A stretch of DNA of 64,000 nt, taken from NCBI GenBank assembly GCA_025716855.1, contig JAIXMQ010000030.1, forward strand, positions 292,833-356,832. Reading direction: 5' to 3'. The translations under genes and the position numbers were made by a program. The DNA comes from Pilaira anomala (taxonomy: Eukaryota; Mucoromycota; Mucoromycetes; Mucorales; Mucoraceae). The notes under the pieces were generated by a model, which was not told where the DNA came from, made no database searches, and saw only the letters and a program-made list of their open reading frames with translations. Positions 1 through 11,943 of this stretch are shown here, in pieces; the stretch's first letter is position 1; each line of letters opens with the position of its first letter.

Positions 1-415
1 CATCCGGTGCAGATACAACGACAGGAGGCTTTCTAGGACGACCTCTTCGACGAGTAGTAAAGGTAGCAGCACGAGCCAAGAGACCTGCTTTACTTTTAGT
101 AGAAGAAGCAACGGATCGAAGAGAAGAAAAGGAAGTAGAATTGGATAAAGGAGGTATCAAAGTCTTTTGTGGATATTGTTTTGTGGATGAATAAATACTA
201 CTAGTATCATCATACAAGACTATATTTGAGCCAGATGCCCAAGAATGATTTGGGTGTAAATAAAATCGATCACATTCTGGATGATGAGGTAAATTCAAGT
301 TGGAAAGTGAAGGAAGTGGTTCATTATTGTCCTTTTGTAATGGGTGAATTGGGTTTAATGTTGCAAAATGATGAGGTGCTTGAATCTTTATTAACACTCC
401 TTCTTCTTCCATCAT
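1..415 (-). CDS. AT-hook protein, N-terminal part (runs off left edge)
   Basis: A reading frame on the minus strand stays open from ATG-ATG at 415 to the left edge, giving about 138 residues. An in-frame TAA lies directly before the first ATG, which fixes the start. The protein opens with MMEEEG and continues with a His/Pro/Ser-rich, low-complexity stretch. Close to the edge it carries the basic motif RRRGRPRKPP (residues about 122-131), with the GRP core of an AT-hook that binds the minor groove of A/T-rich DNA. A nuclear, chromatin or transcription-related role is therefore inferred. No second domain is visible because the gene is cut. A short ORF at 226-429 on the other strand is an overlapping shadow. 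Moderate confidence that the gene is real, low confidence on function. Confidence 0.6.
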   Translation of the reverse strand, partial: MMEEEGVLIKIQAPHHFATLNPIHPLQKDNNEPLPSLSNLNLPHHPECDRFYLHPNHSWASGSNIVLYDDTSSIYSSTKQYPQKTLIPPLSNSTSFSSLRSVASSTKSKAGLLARAATFTTRRRGRPRKPPVVVSAPD

Positions 416-948
416 TTATCAGGTATTAAATAAAAAGTGAGTTATTATTATTTTTTTTATTTCCTTCTTTTTTATATATATTTTTTCTTTCTTTCATTGT
501 TCAGTATATTTATATCATTCATATATGTATATTTCATTATTTACCGTAAAAATATTTATTTTATAAACAACATTTAAATTAGACGTGCATTGGAAAAAAA
601 AAATTAAGTTTCACACACACACTGACGCATTAATATCACAGCCCACCAGTACTTTTTTGATCATTTTACCTCTGACAGAGAAAGAATGTAATGTACAATA
701 TGTACACGTATTTGTCACACACACACACATAAGTCTAAAATTAGGAAAATGAGGGGGAGGAGAAGGATAATGAACCTACTAAAGACAAGAATATCGTAAT
801 ATGCATCTAATAAAAAGGTCCAAGTATATTTAATAACTCGTGTTATAAAGGAGGAAAAAGGGGTTTATAATATCAAAGGAGTGTGTGTGTGTGTGTGTGT
901 GTGCAAGTAAATACTATTTTATTGTTTTATATATATATATATATATTT
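416..948. other. intergenic: simple repeats, no gene seen
   Basis: This spacer lies between the divergent starts and ends of the AT-hook gene and the transporter. It holds T-rich tracts, a (CA)n run near 717-729, a (TG)n run at about 883-903 and a (TA)n run near 930-945. I see no coding frame, RNA gene or clear regulatory site. Confidence 0.6.
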
Positions 949-2632
949 CTAAAGTAATCGTTGTATGTTAAATGTCAAACAAACAGACATGACCATAAAT
1001 CCATAAGCAACCAAGAACAAGGCACAAATACGTTTCCAATGCCAACCATCATGTAACTTAAAATAAAATAAACCAGGAAGAATAAATGAAATTGTTGTTG
1101 AACCAGTGGAACCAACAAATGAAAGAACTAAATCTAATTGAGAGATACTGATGGCTACAAAATAACTTGCAATCACAATTGAAAGTGTAACAATCATAAA
1201 TCTTTTATATGAAAATACAACAGAGACAGAAGTAGTAGTAGTAGCAGCAGCAGATTTATGTTGAATATGATCTATAATTTTATCAATCGAAGCTCTACAT
1301 GGATGTGCTTGAAGTGGGTAACTAAAGATGACAAGGATGACAATTGCAAGTCTACCATAAGCAACAAAATAACTTTGAGGGTCTAAAAAAAAAAAAGATA
1401 AATAATAAATAATCGTAATAATACATTAAAGTAAAAAAGATTTTCTTACATTCAAGAATAATATTGCCTAATACATCTTTGCCGAAACTAAGATAACCGA
1501 TAATGGCAACTAATTCATAAATAAAAGTTGCTGAACCAATCGAACCAAAGATAACTTTAATAATTGATTTTTCACTATTATCTTCCAACTCATTATATAC
1601 TGAGAATATCTGTATTAAAGGAATGTTATTTAAAAACTATATATATATATATATATATATATACACGGATATTCTTCTTACGTTTTGATGACAGGTAAAG
1701 GCAAAGATAAAGACAGGTAATTGTCCAAATATTTTAGTAGTCAAATGAAAATATTCGATCGATTCAGGTGGTGGAGGTGGAAAATTAGGTGTGATGAAAT
1801 GATAAATCACGATAATAACCAAGTAAGCCACAGCAAATAAAGCGATTAAGCTTGTATATTTAAGTGAATCTAATTTTCTCAAGAAACTTAATGGACCTAC
1901 TGCTGTAAATATACATAATGTAATCCAAAATCTTCTATCCATTAATAATTCATTTGATTCGGCGTTATGAAAAAAGGACCGAATGACCTAATTTGTGTGT
2001 GTGTGTGATCAATATTAACGTCATTTTTTTTTTTCTTTTTTGCTTACTTGTGGCATTAAATCTCCCATAATGATTAAATAACTGACAGCTACTCCAAAGC
2101 ATTTAATTGCAATAGCCAAATCGAAAAAGATACCTAATTTGGGCCAAGTTAATTTCGATAGGGAAGAGAACGATGCATTTCTGCCTCCTACTTTATCTGC
2201 ACATCTTGCTAAAAAATAAAGTCCTAGTCCAGATGTAAGTGCTGCATACATGATGATAAAAATGCCTGGAATCAACCCAACTGACGCAAGCGCAGCAGGC
2301 TAAAATAAATTATATGAGCAATAAGTATATACATATATATATATATTCAAATAGTCATATATATATATATATATATTTACCATGGCCAGCATGCCTGTAC
2401 CAAGAATTGTATTGGAAAGGTTAATAGAAGCACTGGCAATAGTAGCACTAGGTTCTTCAAAACAAATATCCTCTTCATTGCAAATGGAGGAATCTTGTGT
2501 AGAATTTGTTAACAATGGTCTTTGTTCATCTAAACAAGGTCCAATATCTGAAAACACAGATATAGCTGGTGTTGAAGAAATAGAAGAAGCTGACGTATCA
2601 ATTGGCTCTATTATACTTTGATAATTTGTCAT
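949..2632 (-). CDS. AAAP-family (AVT/SLC38-like) amino-acid transporter
   Basis: Five exons join in phase: 2381-2632, 2048-2299, 1682-1987, 1450-1609 and 949-1382, giving 467 aa. The product is a polytopic proton-coupled amino-acid transporter of the AAAP family, resembling yeast vacuolar AVT5/6/7 and animal SLC38. A soluble Ser-rich N-terminus of about 65 residues precedes the first helix. The first helix carries the conserved NTILGTGMLAMPAAL glycine-rich signature, and about ten further hydrophobic segments follow. All introns have GT..AG ends and two contain (TA)n runs. The likely location is the vacuolar membrane, exporting or storing amino acids, but the substrate cannot be told from sequence. 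It lies 136 bp downstream of exportin-4 on the same strand. Confidence 0.88.
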
Positions 2633-2768
2633 TTTGATAAATATTTATTTTGTAAAGAGAGAGAGAGAGAAAGAAAGAAAGAGAGAAAAAATAGGGTCTA
2701 GAATTTATATTTATATTTATATAATATTTTTTGTACTCTTTGTTGTAAACCAATCGGAATCCAAAGAT

Positions 2769-5700
2769 CTATTTCACTCTTAAAACGGCACGAACATCCA
2801 TCAAAAAGGCTAATAAAGCTTCTTTAAATCCAGGTACAATTCTATTTGGCGGTAACCCTTGTTGAGGTGTTGCACTATCTAATTTTTGAAAAGCGAGTAA
2901 CAAACGGGATTGAATCTCGGTAGATTGTTGTGAAATAATTTGATTTGCTAATACCATATAAACCTCCTATATTATTATAAAATTAAGATAAGTCTGTTTT
3001 CTATCTATTACATATTATTTATGTTTTACCCTTTGTGTACACACTAATGCAAGTAAAGCGTCAGATGCAGCATCAATTACGTTTGTATCTAAATGTTGAA
3101 ATAATAAACAATCAAGTAATGCTTGCAAGAACTTCTGAAGAGGCTCTTTAATGAATTCAACATTTCCACCATGTGTTTGTTGATGATATACCCACATTGA
3201 CAATGGTGCAATTGCATGTAATGTTAAAATATTTACATCCGAAATATCATGCCTTATACCATATTCTAAACTTGCCATTAAATTATTAAATAAGGGTGAA
3301 GGTAAACTAGATAATTTATCTGGAAAGACTTCAATCATATGAGAAATCAGTTGAATATATTGCTGACATAGACTTGGAATCTTTAACATCTCCAAATCAA
3401 TCATTGGAATGATGATATTAATTCCAAACAACACAACATCTGCAACATCTGACCCTCCATTATGTTGTTGTTGTTGTTCTTTTCTGCTAAAGTCTTCAAG
3501 TCCCGATGCCATCATATTCGATAACATGACCAAAACAATGGAAATATCTGCATAAGGTTTATCTTCTTCTTCTTCTTGTGTATGCATTCTCTTTTTGCCT
3601 TGATTGGTTGTACCATAAATCTTTAATATCTCAATAATCGTACCAAACAACATTTGTTTATCCTTTTCATTTAATAATCCAAAATCAAGTCGATTACAGA
3701 GATCTGAAAATAATTGTAAAATCGCTAATTGAACTTCAGGTGCTTGCTTATATAAATTCATCAATTGTACAAAACTTTCAAAAAATCTTGTACAAAATCC
3801 AAAGATCGTTTGTGTGTTACTGTATTGACATGCTAATGCTAATCCATCAAACATTTCTAATGCGTTAATCACCTTGTTGATAATATCTCCTCTTTGATAA
3901 CATTGTCCAAAGTCACTTCGATGTAAAAGAGAGCTTAAACAATCCTATTATAAAACCAATTTTTGAGTTACACTTATATATATATATATATAAATACAAA
4001 TAATCTTACCTCAATCATTTTAAACATGAGCCCAAAGTAGTTGTTACGTGTAGTTTCATCTACAGCAAAACTAGAAATAGTAGCAATTGTTTGAATCAAT
4101 GAATTATGAACAACCTCAGGCAACTGTTCTAAATTCTGTGTGATAAATTGTACTAAATCAGGAAATCCTGCTGACTGTAATAACCCACTTTTTAAATTAT
4201 TCGAAGTACCACACGTATGAAGCCAATTCACCAGTTGACCCAATACATCCGGATCCGCGTTCCAAAGTATAAAATTCTTCTTCATCTGTTCAATAAAGAA
4301 ATCGATCAGGGCAATACCTTGACCATCCGAAGGTCCTGGTCTACCAAACGCTTGAGCAAGATTGGGACTCATATATCCATACTCATTTTCATCTACTAAT
4401 AAATATGATTTACTCCATCTCTCCATGTACCAAATTAAAGTCTCGGCTACACGTGGACTACAGTTGGATGCCTCCACTGTGGTTGAGCTGAAACTGGAAC
4501 TAAATCTAAATAATTCGAAAAAGAGCTTGGATAAGTTGACAATGGGGTCTTGATCTAAAGGCAGTGATCCAGAGAGTTGCATCAGTGAATCAGGAATCAT
4601 GGGTTGCTCTCCTTTTCCAGTATCTGCAAGTATATGTCCTGCAATCAATATAATCCAATGTAATTGTTCATGAAGAAAGATCAATTCCTGTTCTATATAG
4701 ATATATTTAAATATATTAGCCTTTCCCCGTATATATATATATATTCTTTTTTTTTTTTTTTTTTTTTACCGTTGCTGTTGGTGGAAGTAAAATATCCTTT
4801 AAATGTCTCAAATCGTTCAAGTAATAATTGTTGAATACGTAGTAAAGAAGGTTGAGGATTTAATCTACCTAATGTACCAATACACGTCAATTGATCTGCA
4901 AATGTATCCCAATCTTTAAACCCAGCATCAATTTCATCTTCTTCTTCATCCTCTTCAAGTACTAATTTAGCACGTTCAAGACGTGTGTTGATATAAGTAT
5001 CTACAATTTGACTTGAAACGTGGGTCATGTATTGTGTCAAGTGTTGTATTTGTTCTGCTGTTAAACCTGATTTAGGGTCTCCACCACGTAAATCATTTGG
5101 TTGAACAATCTCAGCTATAAATATATTTTTTTTAAAAATTCAAGTAAATAATGAAGGGATTTATTGTATATACTTTACCCATTTTAACCCAGGTTTGTAA
5201 ACATTCATCACATGATTCACCAATCCAACCTTCATCTACATCTGTTACAGTGCCTGCAAGACAACTGACGGTGATAATACCTACTTCGTTCAAGAATTGA
5301 AAGAAATCGGGGATAGAACAAAGGATTGGAAGTGATGCATTTTCTAATAATCGACGAATCATTTGGATTGTACCTAACATTTGAGGTCCTTGCTCACTTA
5401 ATGCATCAGGACTTGTTCCAAATATAGTAATACTATATAGAAACAAAAAATTAATATCATCTTCATCCGTCTTTAAAAAAAAAATAAAAATCTTTACTCG
5501 CTCATCATCTTTCGAATGCCTTGAATCATGGTGGTTTCATAAGATTTAATCATATTATAATCATTGTTAAAGAAATCTTGTTGAAATCCACAAAGTTGAA
5601 CCAAACATTGTCTACAACGATGCCCTAAACGATCATCATCCTGTACAAGTGTATAAGCCTATAAAAAAGATATATAAAAGGAAAAATGAATATTTTTTTG

Positions 5701-6208
5701 ATCCAAATCATCGCAAAAAAAAAAAAAAAAAAAAAAAATGCTTACGTACCATAAAGAATAACCACAAGACTTCACTACTTCCAACCACAGGTTGCCAATT
5801 CTTTGGAAAGACAACATAAGTCTTTTTAGCAGAAGAAGGGCCATCCTCACGATCAAAATCATCTAGATCTAAACCTTTTGCAAATGTACCTGGTAAACTT
5901 GGGGTTGTATTTGTCTCTTCGAATTCCCATTGTAATATCTTTTCAGCAAGTAATAACATTTCTACCAAGACCGAGGGTACGTTATTAGGTAAATGTTGTA
6001 CAATCGAGACAAATTGGTGTAATTTTGTAATCGTCTGCTCAAATAAGGGTAATAAAATACGTGTCTCGAAATATACTTTACAGTTATGATGGTGCTCCCA
6101 AGTTAATCCAATTGTGGTTGATTTGGTGTTGGAGAATTGATCTACGAGTGCGTTTGCGAGGGCCAGCCCAAGTACTTGCTACAAAAATAAAAAATTTAGC
6201 GTTTGGTG

Positions 6209-6239
<31 letters not shown>

Positions 6240-6411
6240 CTGTCTTCTTACTGCATCGTCCGATTCCATTTGTAACAATTGCTTAATATGAAGAAAGATC
6301 GCTTCTCTATCTTGATCAGTGACATCAAATAAACTACGTTTGGTGATCAATGAAGCTGCTAATACAAGTTGATCACGAACAAACTTTGGTAACCTATAAA
6401 GAGTTTCAATA

Positions 6412-6451
<40 letters not shown>

Positions 6452-7180
6452 GTCAACTTTTTTCTTACGTTGGTCTCTGAAGACAATATTCAATCATGTA
6501 GTTCTTAAGTTGAATTAAATCTCTTTGTTCATAAAGTGTATAATCTCTCACTGCAATATCACCTATAGCTAAAGTCACTTGGAACTGAACCATAGGACTT
6601 TGTGCATGGTCTTTTCTTTCAAGTTAGTTTTTTTTTTTTTTTTTTTTTTCCTTGAGAGTTTTTTTTATGCTTATATTTACCTAAAATATATTGACAAGCG
6701 GGTAAAACTTTGGGAATTTGACGGAACTGAGTCAAGACTTGTTCTGCTGCAGCTCTTGTTGCAGGTACCTAATAAATATTTTTGTAAGTGATCTACTCTC
6801 TTTTACCGTTTCTTTTTTTTTTTTAGGTTACCTGAAAGTCAGAACAAGCTTCTTCAAACTGCTTGAAAATAGCAGCATTCTCTGGGTCTTGTGCTCTCTC
6901 CATTTCTAAACCTGTTTGAATAAGAAAGAAAGAAAAAAAAAAAAAAGCTTTTTTTTTTTTTTTTTTTTTTTTTTTGGACGATTGAACGTGACTTGTAAAG
7001 CGTTTGTGTCAAAACGTTTATTGAGATGAAACATGTCAGTGAAATAGTTTAGACATACAAGTTTATCGCTCAGTGTATAACGCTCGAGCAGAAATGTAGT
7101 GTCTGAATTTTTATTTTTAAGAACCAAACGGTGTTTTTTTTTAATACACCTGAACCTGAAAAATTAGTTGTTGGAGCCAT
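2769..7180 (-). CDS. XPO4: Exportin-4 (importin-beta superfamily)
   Basis: Twelve exons join in phase: 7150-7180, 6832-6911, 6681-6768, 6469-6610, 6252-6393, 5750-6178, 5498-5658, 5179-5432, 4770-5114, 4010-4692, 3030-3944 and 2769-2966. The product is 1155 aa, almost the length of the animal protein. Exportin-4 is a HEAT-repeat karyopherin that carries eIF5A and other cargoes through the nuclear pore with RanGTP. Matching segments run the whole length: VQFQVTLAIGDIAVRDYTL near the N-terminus, LIWYMERWSKSYLLVDE in the middle, DVVLFGINIIIPMI and LASLEYGI-type repeats late, and a C-terminus ending LRVK. The first exon codes only 10 residues. Several introns hold poly-T/A runs of 20 or more. The gene is missing from budding yeast, so it speaks for an early-diverging fungus. 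The donor of exon 6 (GTACGT versus the overlapping GTAAGC) was chosen by phase. Confidence 0.92.
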
Positions 7181-8529
7181 ATTTACTTTTCAAATGTTAC
7201 AGATTTCCTGCTATTTTTGAAACGAAGTTTGGCGATAATTTTAGAACAAAGTTTGACAATAATAGAAAGTGATTGATTAGTAAATACATTTATTTATTCT
7301 TACATGAAAAGAAACCAAATACCTTGAATATCTTAAGCGTCAACCCCAGAAGGAAATTTAAGGAATTGCGCCGGTTAACTATAAAAAGCTCTCTTCAACT
7401 CAAAAATAATGTTCCTAAAGTTCAGGACAGCAGTTAAATCTCAACTCGATATTCTATGGCAATTGAATACATTCGTGTTGTCCTCTTATTTCAGCCCTTT
7501 TGTATTGGTACATCTAGCTACTTACAGAAATATTAGCGTACTGTTTTACAGCATATATGAAAAAAAGAGTTATAAGGTATATCTGAAAAATCCAGACGCA
7601 TTGCCGTTGGACTTTTTTTTTTTTTAAAAAAAAAAAAAATTGAAATGGTCTTTGCAGCACTTTTTAATTTTTCAAGTTTAAGGTTTTGACAAGAGAGATT
7701 ACTAGATATACTTGATGATTTGTATCCATTTAAAAGATATACTTTAACTAACATGCCCTTTGTTTTTTTTTTCCCACACAACATAATATTCATCTAATTT
7801 TGTTTAAACAACCCTGACATCTAGCCCTCAAAAGTATTGGGAGATCAAGTACAAATATAACCATTTGTAATTTAATATACAGTGACAGGGATTCTTACCA
7901 TTTTTAAGCTACTTCTCCCCGGTTTCTTTACATAACAGATACGTACTTCTATATATGGTATGTCGATCCGAAAATTAACGATTGGTAAAAAAAAAAAATG
8001 GAGGGAAGAAAACTCTGAAATTTATACATCCGTTTTCGTAAGAAGCTATACGATATTTATTCGAATCAGAATTTAAAGCCAAGTTTATAACACTAATCTT
8101 GGTGGATTAACTGATGGACCTGAAACTTTTGAATACATACATAATCGATCGTGTATGTGTCTGAATATGTAAGTTTTTTATGGTATCATTATTTTGTATG
8201 AGTCAATTGTCAAAGACCTTTTGATTTTTTTTTTTTTAATGAAAAAAGTTTTGTTCATTACAAAATTTACCTTTCTGATGAGGAGTTAAACCTACTTTGC
8301 TCCTATATAAATCGAAACTTTTATCATAATAGGAGCCAAAAAGCTAATGCTGCAATGATCAACAAGGAAAATTGATTAGTCAAGATTATTTTTAGACGAG
8401 CAATTTTTTTTTTTTTTTTGCATATACCAAAAAAAAAAAAAAAAAAAAAAAAGTTTATAAACAATTATCTTTATTTTAATTTTAACTTTGTTTTCTTATT
8501 TTTTTTTTTTTTTTTTTGAAAAAATACAG
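7181..8529. other. intergenic promoter region between divergent genes, no gene seen
   Basis: This 1.35 kb separates the starts of exportin-4 (minus) and the A-T-R reductase (plus), so it should hold both promoters. It is A/T-rich with several T or A runs, including an A run near 8430-8451 and T runs close to the reductase ATG. A frame at 7409-7627 ends in a poly-Phe homopolymer and has no protein character. No distinct regulatory motif could be assigned. Confidence 0.5.
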
Positions 8530-11500
8530 ATGATTCCATGTATCTCTTCGGATCGTTTTGATTTTAAAGACACTTTATCCGCTTCGAATCACTTTAAATC
8601 CTTTATAAACTATGTCGATTATCAATGCAAGGTTCATGCAAATAAGCAGTTTATAAGTTACGGTGTCCAAAATGGTTTTAAGGGCTTAACATATGCCCAA
8701 GTTGATCTACTTTCTACCAACTTTGCCTGTAAATGGTCCGAGGCAACAAGAGACGTAACGGTAGCTTCCTTTATTAGCGATCATAATGTAAACTATCTGA
8801 TCGTTATGTTGGCTTTGATGAAACTACGGGTTACCATGATGACTGTTTCTCCTCGAAACTCTGGACCTGCTGTTATCAACCTACTAGAGAAAACACAGTC
8901 TAAACTTTTGATCACAACTACAAAGTATGAACCTGTAGCCCAGGCCTCTGCTTCTAAAGTCTCTGGTGTCAAGGTGATTGTGATCGATACAGAATTTGAT
9001 ATAGAAGCACTTTTATTAGAACCCTTGAACCCAGATCACGCAATATTACTCAATAAAAACTTTTCGGATGAAGATATTGAAAAGTGTGTTTTAATCATTC
9101 ATAGCTCTGGATCAACTGCATTTCCCAAACCTATTCAACTTTGCAATCGATACCTATTCAATGTAGTTAATTTTTTTCATGTTATTAACTCTAAAGAAGG
9201 ATCTATAAAGATTGACCAGAATGATGTTTTTCTTAGCTGTGCACCATTGTAAATATATATATATATATATTTTGCATGATACTGATATTACCCCTTAAAT
9301 AGTTTTCATATATACGGATTCTTCGCTGGGTTTAATTCACTCAGTTTTGGTGGTAAAGTAGTTTTTCTGGAAAAGATACCTGCTTCACAAAAAGATATCG
9401 ATCAAGCATTAGAATACAATAAATGTACAGCCATGTGTGCTACATCTTTGGTTTATGAACAAATGATTCCTTACCTTAAAGAAAAGAATGATTTTTCTAA
9501 CGTGAGACGTCTCAAGGTTGCAATGTACGCTGGCGCTCCACTCAAGCTCGAAGTAGGTCAATGGCTTCTTGATCACGGCTTAAACATTAGGAACTCATAT
9601 GGTACAACAGAGACAACTGCTGTCTTGGCTGCCGATTTTTATTCAACTACAAGTGATAATTGGTACTCACTTTCTCCATACCGAAATCATATGTCTGGCT
9701 CCTTTGACTGTGCTTTTGAAACAGAAGATATAAATCAACCAGAAGTCAAACATTTGTATGTACGTGCTGGCTCACCTGGTTTAGCTCTCGATATTTCTAA
9801 TCGTCCTGATGGAGGGTATAGTACAAACGACTTGTTTATAGAGAACCCCAATTTTCCTGGATACTATATTTATATGGGTCGTCGTGATGATATTCTTATC
9901 ATGGAGAATGGCGAGAAAACAAATCCTGCGCCTATGGAATGTACTCTTCGTATGCATCCCATTATCAAACAAGCAGCTGTGATCGGTCACGGCCGTCAAT
10001 GTACATCTGTTCTTGTTGAAATCAATATGGAATACGCAATAAAATTTAGCCCAGAAGAGATTACTTCTGAAGTGCATAAAGCAGTTGAAAATGCCAATAA
10101 AGAATGTCCTAACCATAGCACGATACTTTCTCAAATGGTGAAAATCTTACCACTCGATCAAAATTTACCTTCTACAGATAAAGGCAATGTAATGCGAAAG
10201 AAAGCTGAAGTCTTGTATTCGGATATTATCGAGCAACTGTACAAGGATTTCTTAGAAGGTCCTATCACCAAAAAGAAATTAAATGAGGGAGATGATGATA
10301 CTTCTACTTGGACTGAGAAACAGATTGATTATTTTTTGGTGAATCGTGCGGCTAAAGTTCTTAATCTTCCTGAATCTACTTTTAACAATCGTTTGAAGTC
10401 TTTGTTTGACCACGGACTCACTTCTCTCACTGCGATTCAACTACGTAACTACATAGCCGAACGCTTTGATCATGTTCCTCAGAACTTTATATACCAACAT
10501 CCTAGTATTGCTGCCATGTGTAAATTGTTTATGGGCACTATAGAGGAGGATCCTAATGTGTTAACTGAAAAAAGATATGAAGAAACTCAACAGTTAGCTC
10601 TAAACTATATCAATCAGGCCAAAATAGATTTTCCTGTAGCCGTAAATATGTATGATGAAAATCAGGATAAAGTCATTCTGCTGACTGGTGTCACAGGATC
10701 CTTGGGGTCATTTATTTTACAAGACCTATTGTTAGATCCTTCGGTTAAAAAAGTATATGCAATGGTCCGTGGAAATCCTGACGAAATGATAAAACGATTA
10801 ATGAAAGCTTTTGAGTTTCGTTTTCTCGATACATCTCTGCTAAAAGATAATCGAGTTGAAGTTTTACCAATGCGGTTGAATGAACCATTTCTAGGATTCA
10901 GCGATGAAAAATATTTTGAGCTCAAGAAGGAGGTTACAATTGTTCAACACTGTGCTTGGCTATTAGATTTCAATTTAACGATTGATCATTATGATAAGGA
11001 ATGCATTGCGCCTTTTTACAATTTGGTAAAGTTTGCTTTTCGTAAAGTCAATCCTATGCATATCCATTTTATTTCAAGCATTTCTGCTAGTGCCCGGTAT
11101 GGCAACATAATCCCGGAGGAATTCTTGCCTCTTGATTCTCGTCTTACTATGCCATTGGGTTATTCACAATCCAAGTTTGTGGTTGAAAGTCTGTTTCACT
11201 ATTTGACAATTCAAAAGAACTTTCCTTGTTATATTGAGCGTCTCGGTCAAGTATGCGGTGACTCGATCAACGGTATATGGAATATGTCGGAGCAATACCC
11301 TTTGATGTTTATTGGTGGTGGAGCCATGATGCATAAGATGCCTAATTTAAATACTCATGTCGACTGGATTACCGTTGACTCTGCCGCTGCTGCCATTGTT
11401 GACATCATGATGCGTACAGCCTACTTGCCTGCAACCAAAAACAAATCTGTCTATCACATTGTAAATCCGAACACGATCAGCTGGAATGATGTGCTTGAAG

Positions 11501-11769
11501 CCATGAAAGATAATGGCATGACGTTTGACGTGGTACCTTCATCAAATTGGGTTGATCTATTAACTAAAAATGATAAAAATCCTGCATACAAACTTATCAG
11601 TTTCTATGAAACTAATTTTAGAGGTGATTTCAAGATGCCTATCTGGGAAACGAAGAAGGCATGCGCTCTATCACCTTTTCTATCAAAATCTCCTATTCTC
11701 GACGCAAACTTATTTCGTAAATTTTTAACTCACTGGAGTTCTGTTAGATTTTACAATCCTGATGCTTAA
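8530..11769 (+). CDS. NRPS-like A-T-R enzyme (adenylation, carrier, thioester reductase)
   Basis: Two exons (8530-9248 and 9303-11769) give 1061 aa. An earlier ATG at 8488 would add a poly-Phe leader made by a T run, so 8530 (MIPCISSD) is the likely start. An N-terminal ANL adenylation domain spans residues 1 to about 560, with core motifs HSSGSTAFPKP, APFFHIYGFF, NSYGTTETTA and GRRDDIL. A carrier domain follows, with the pantetheine serine in DHGLTSL (about Ser614). The C-terminal short-chain-type reductase runs from residue 695, with the NADPH loop TGVTGSLG and catalytic YSQSK (Tyr860/Lys864). Such enzymes activate a carboxylic or amino acid, load it on the carrier and release the aldehyde or alcohol. 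There is no condensation-like N-terminus, and the protein is shorter than Lys2, so it is probably not aminoadipate reductase. The substrate is unknown. Confidence 0.88.
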
Positions 11770-11943
11770 TATTATACTCATTTTTTTTTTTTGAAAATAA
11801 ATAAGAAAATATTTCATTTTTTTTTTCACAGTTTGAAGTTATGTTAAATTGATGAGTATTTAATTAAAAATAGAGAGCTGGTTTATTTGTTTTTTTAAAA
11901 AAAAGAGAAATACAATATACAATAGAAAATACAAGAAAGAGAT
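11770..11943. other. short convergent intergenic spacer
   Basis: This 174-bp, T- and A-run-rich spacer lies between the stop codons of the A-T-R gene and the P450 fusion. It probably holds the 3' ends of both transcripts. Two AATAAA-like strings (near 11798-11806) could act as polyadenylation signals for the plus-strand gene. Confidence 0.4.

Noticed and set aside
7409..7627. Plus-strand frame of 72 codons upstream of the A-T-R gene
   Set aside because: It ends in a T-run-encoded poly-Phe and has no domain, splice context or coding composition.
8488..8529. Alternative ATG start of the A-T-R gene at 8488
   Set aside because: It would prepend a poly-Phe stretch encoded by a T homopolymer. The ATG at 8530 starts a normal N-terminus.
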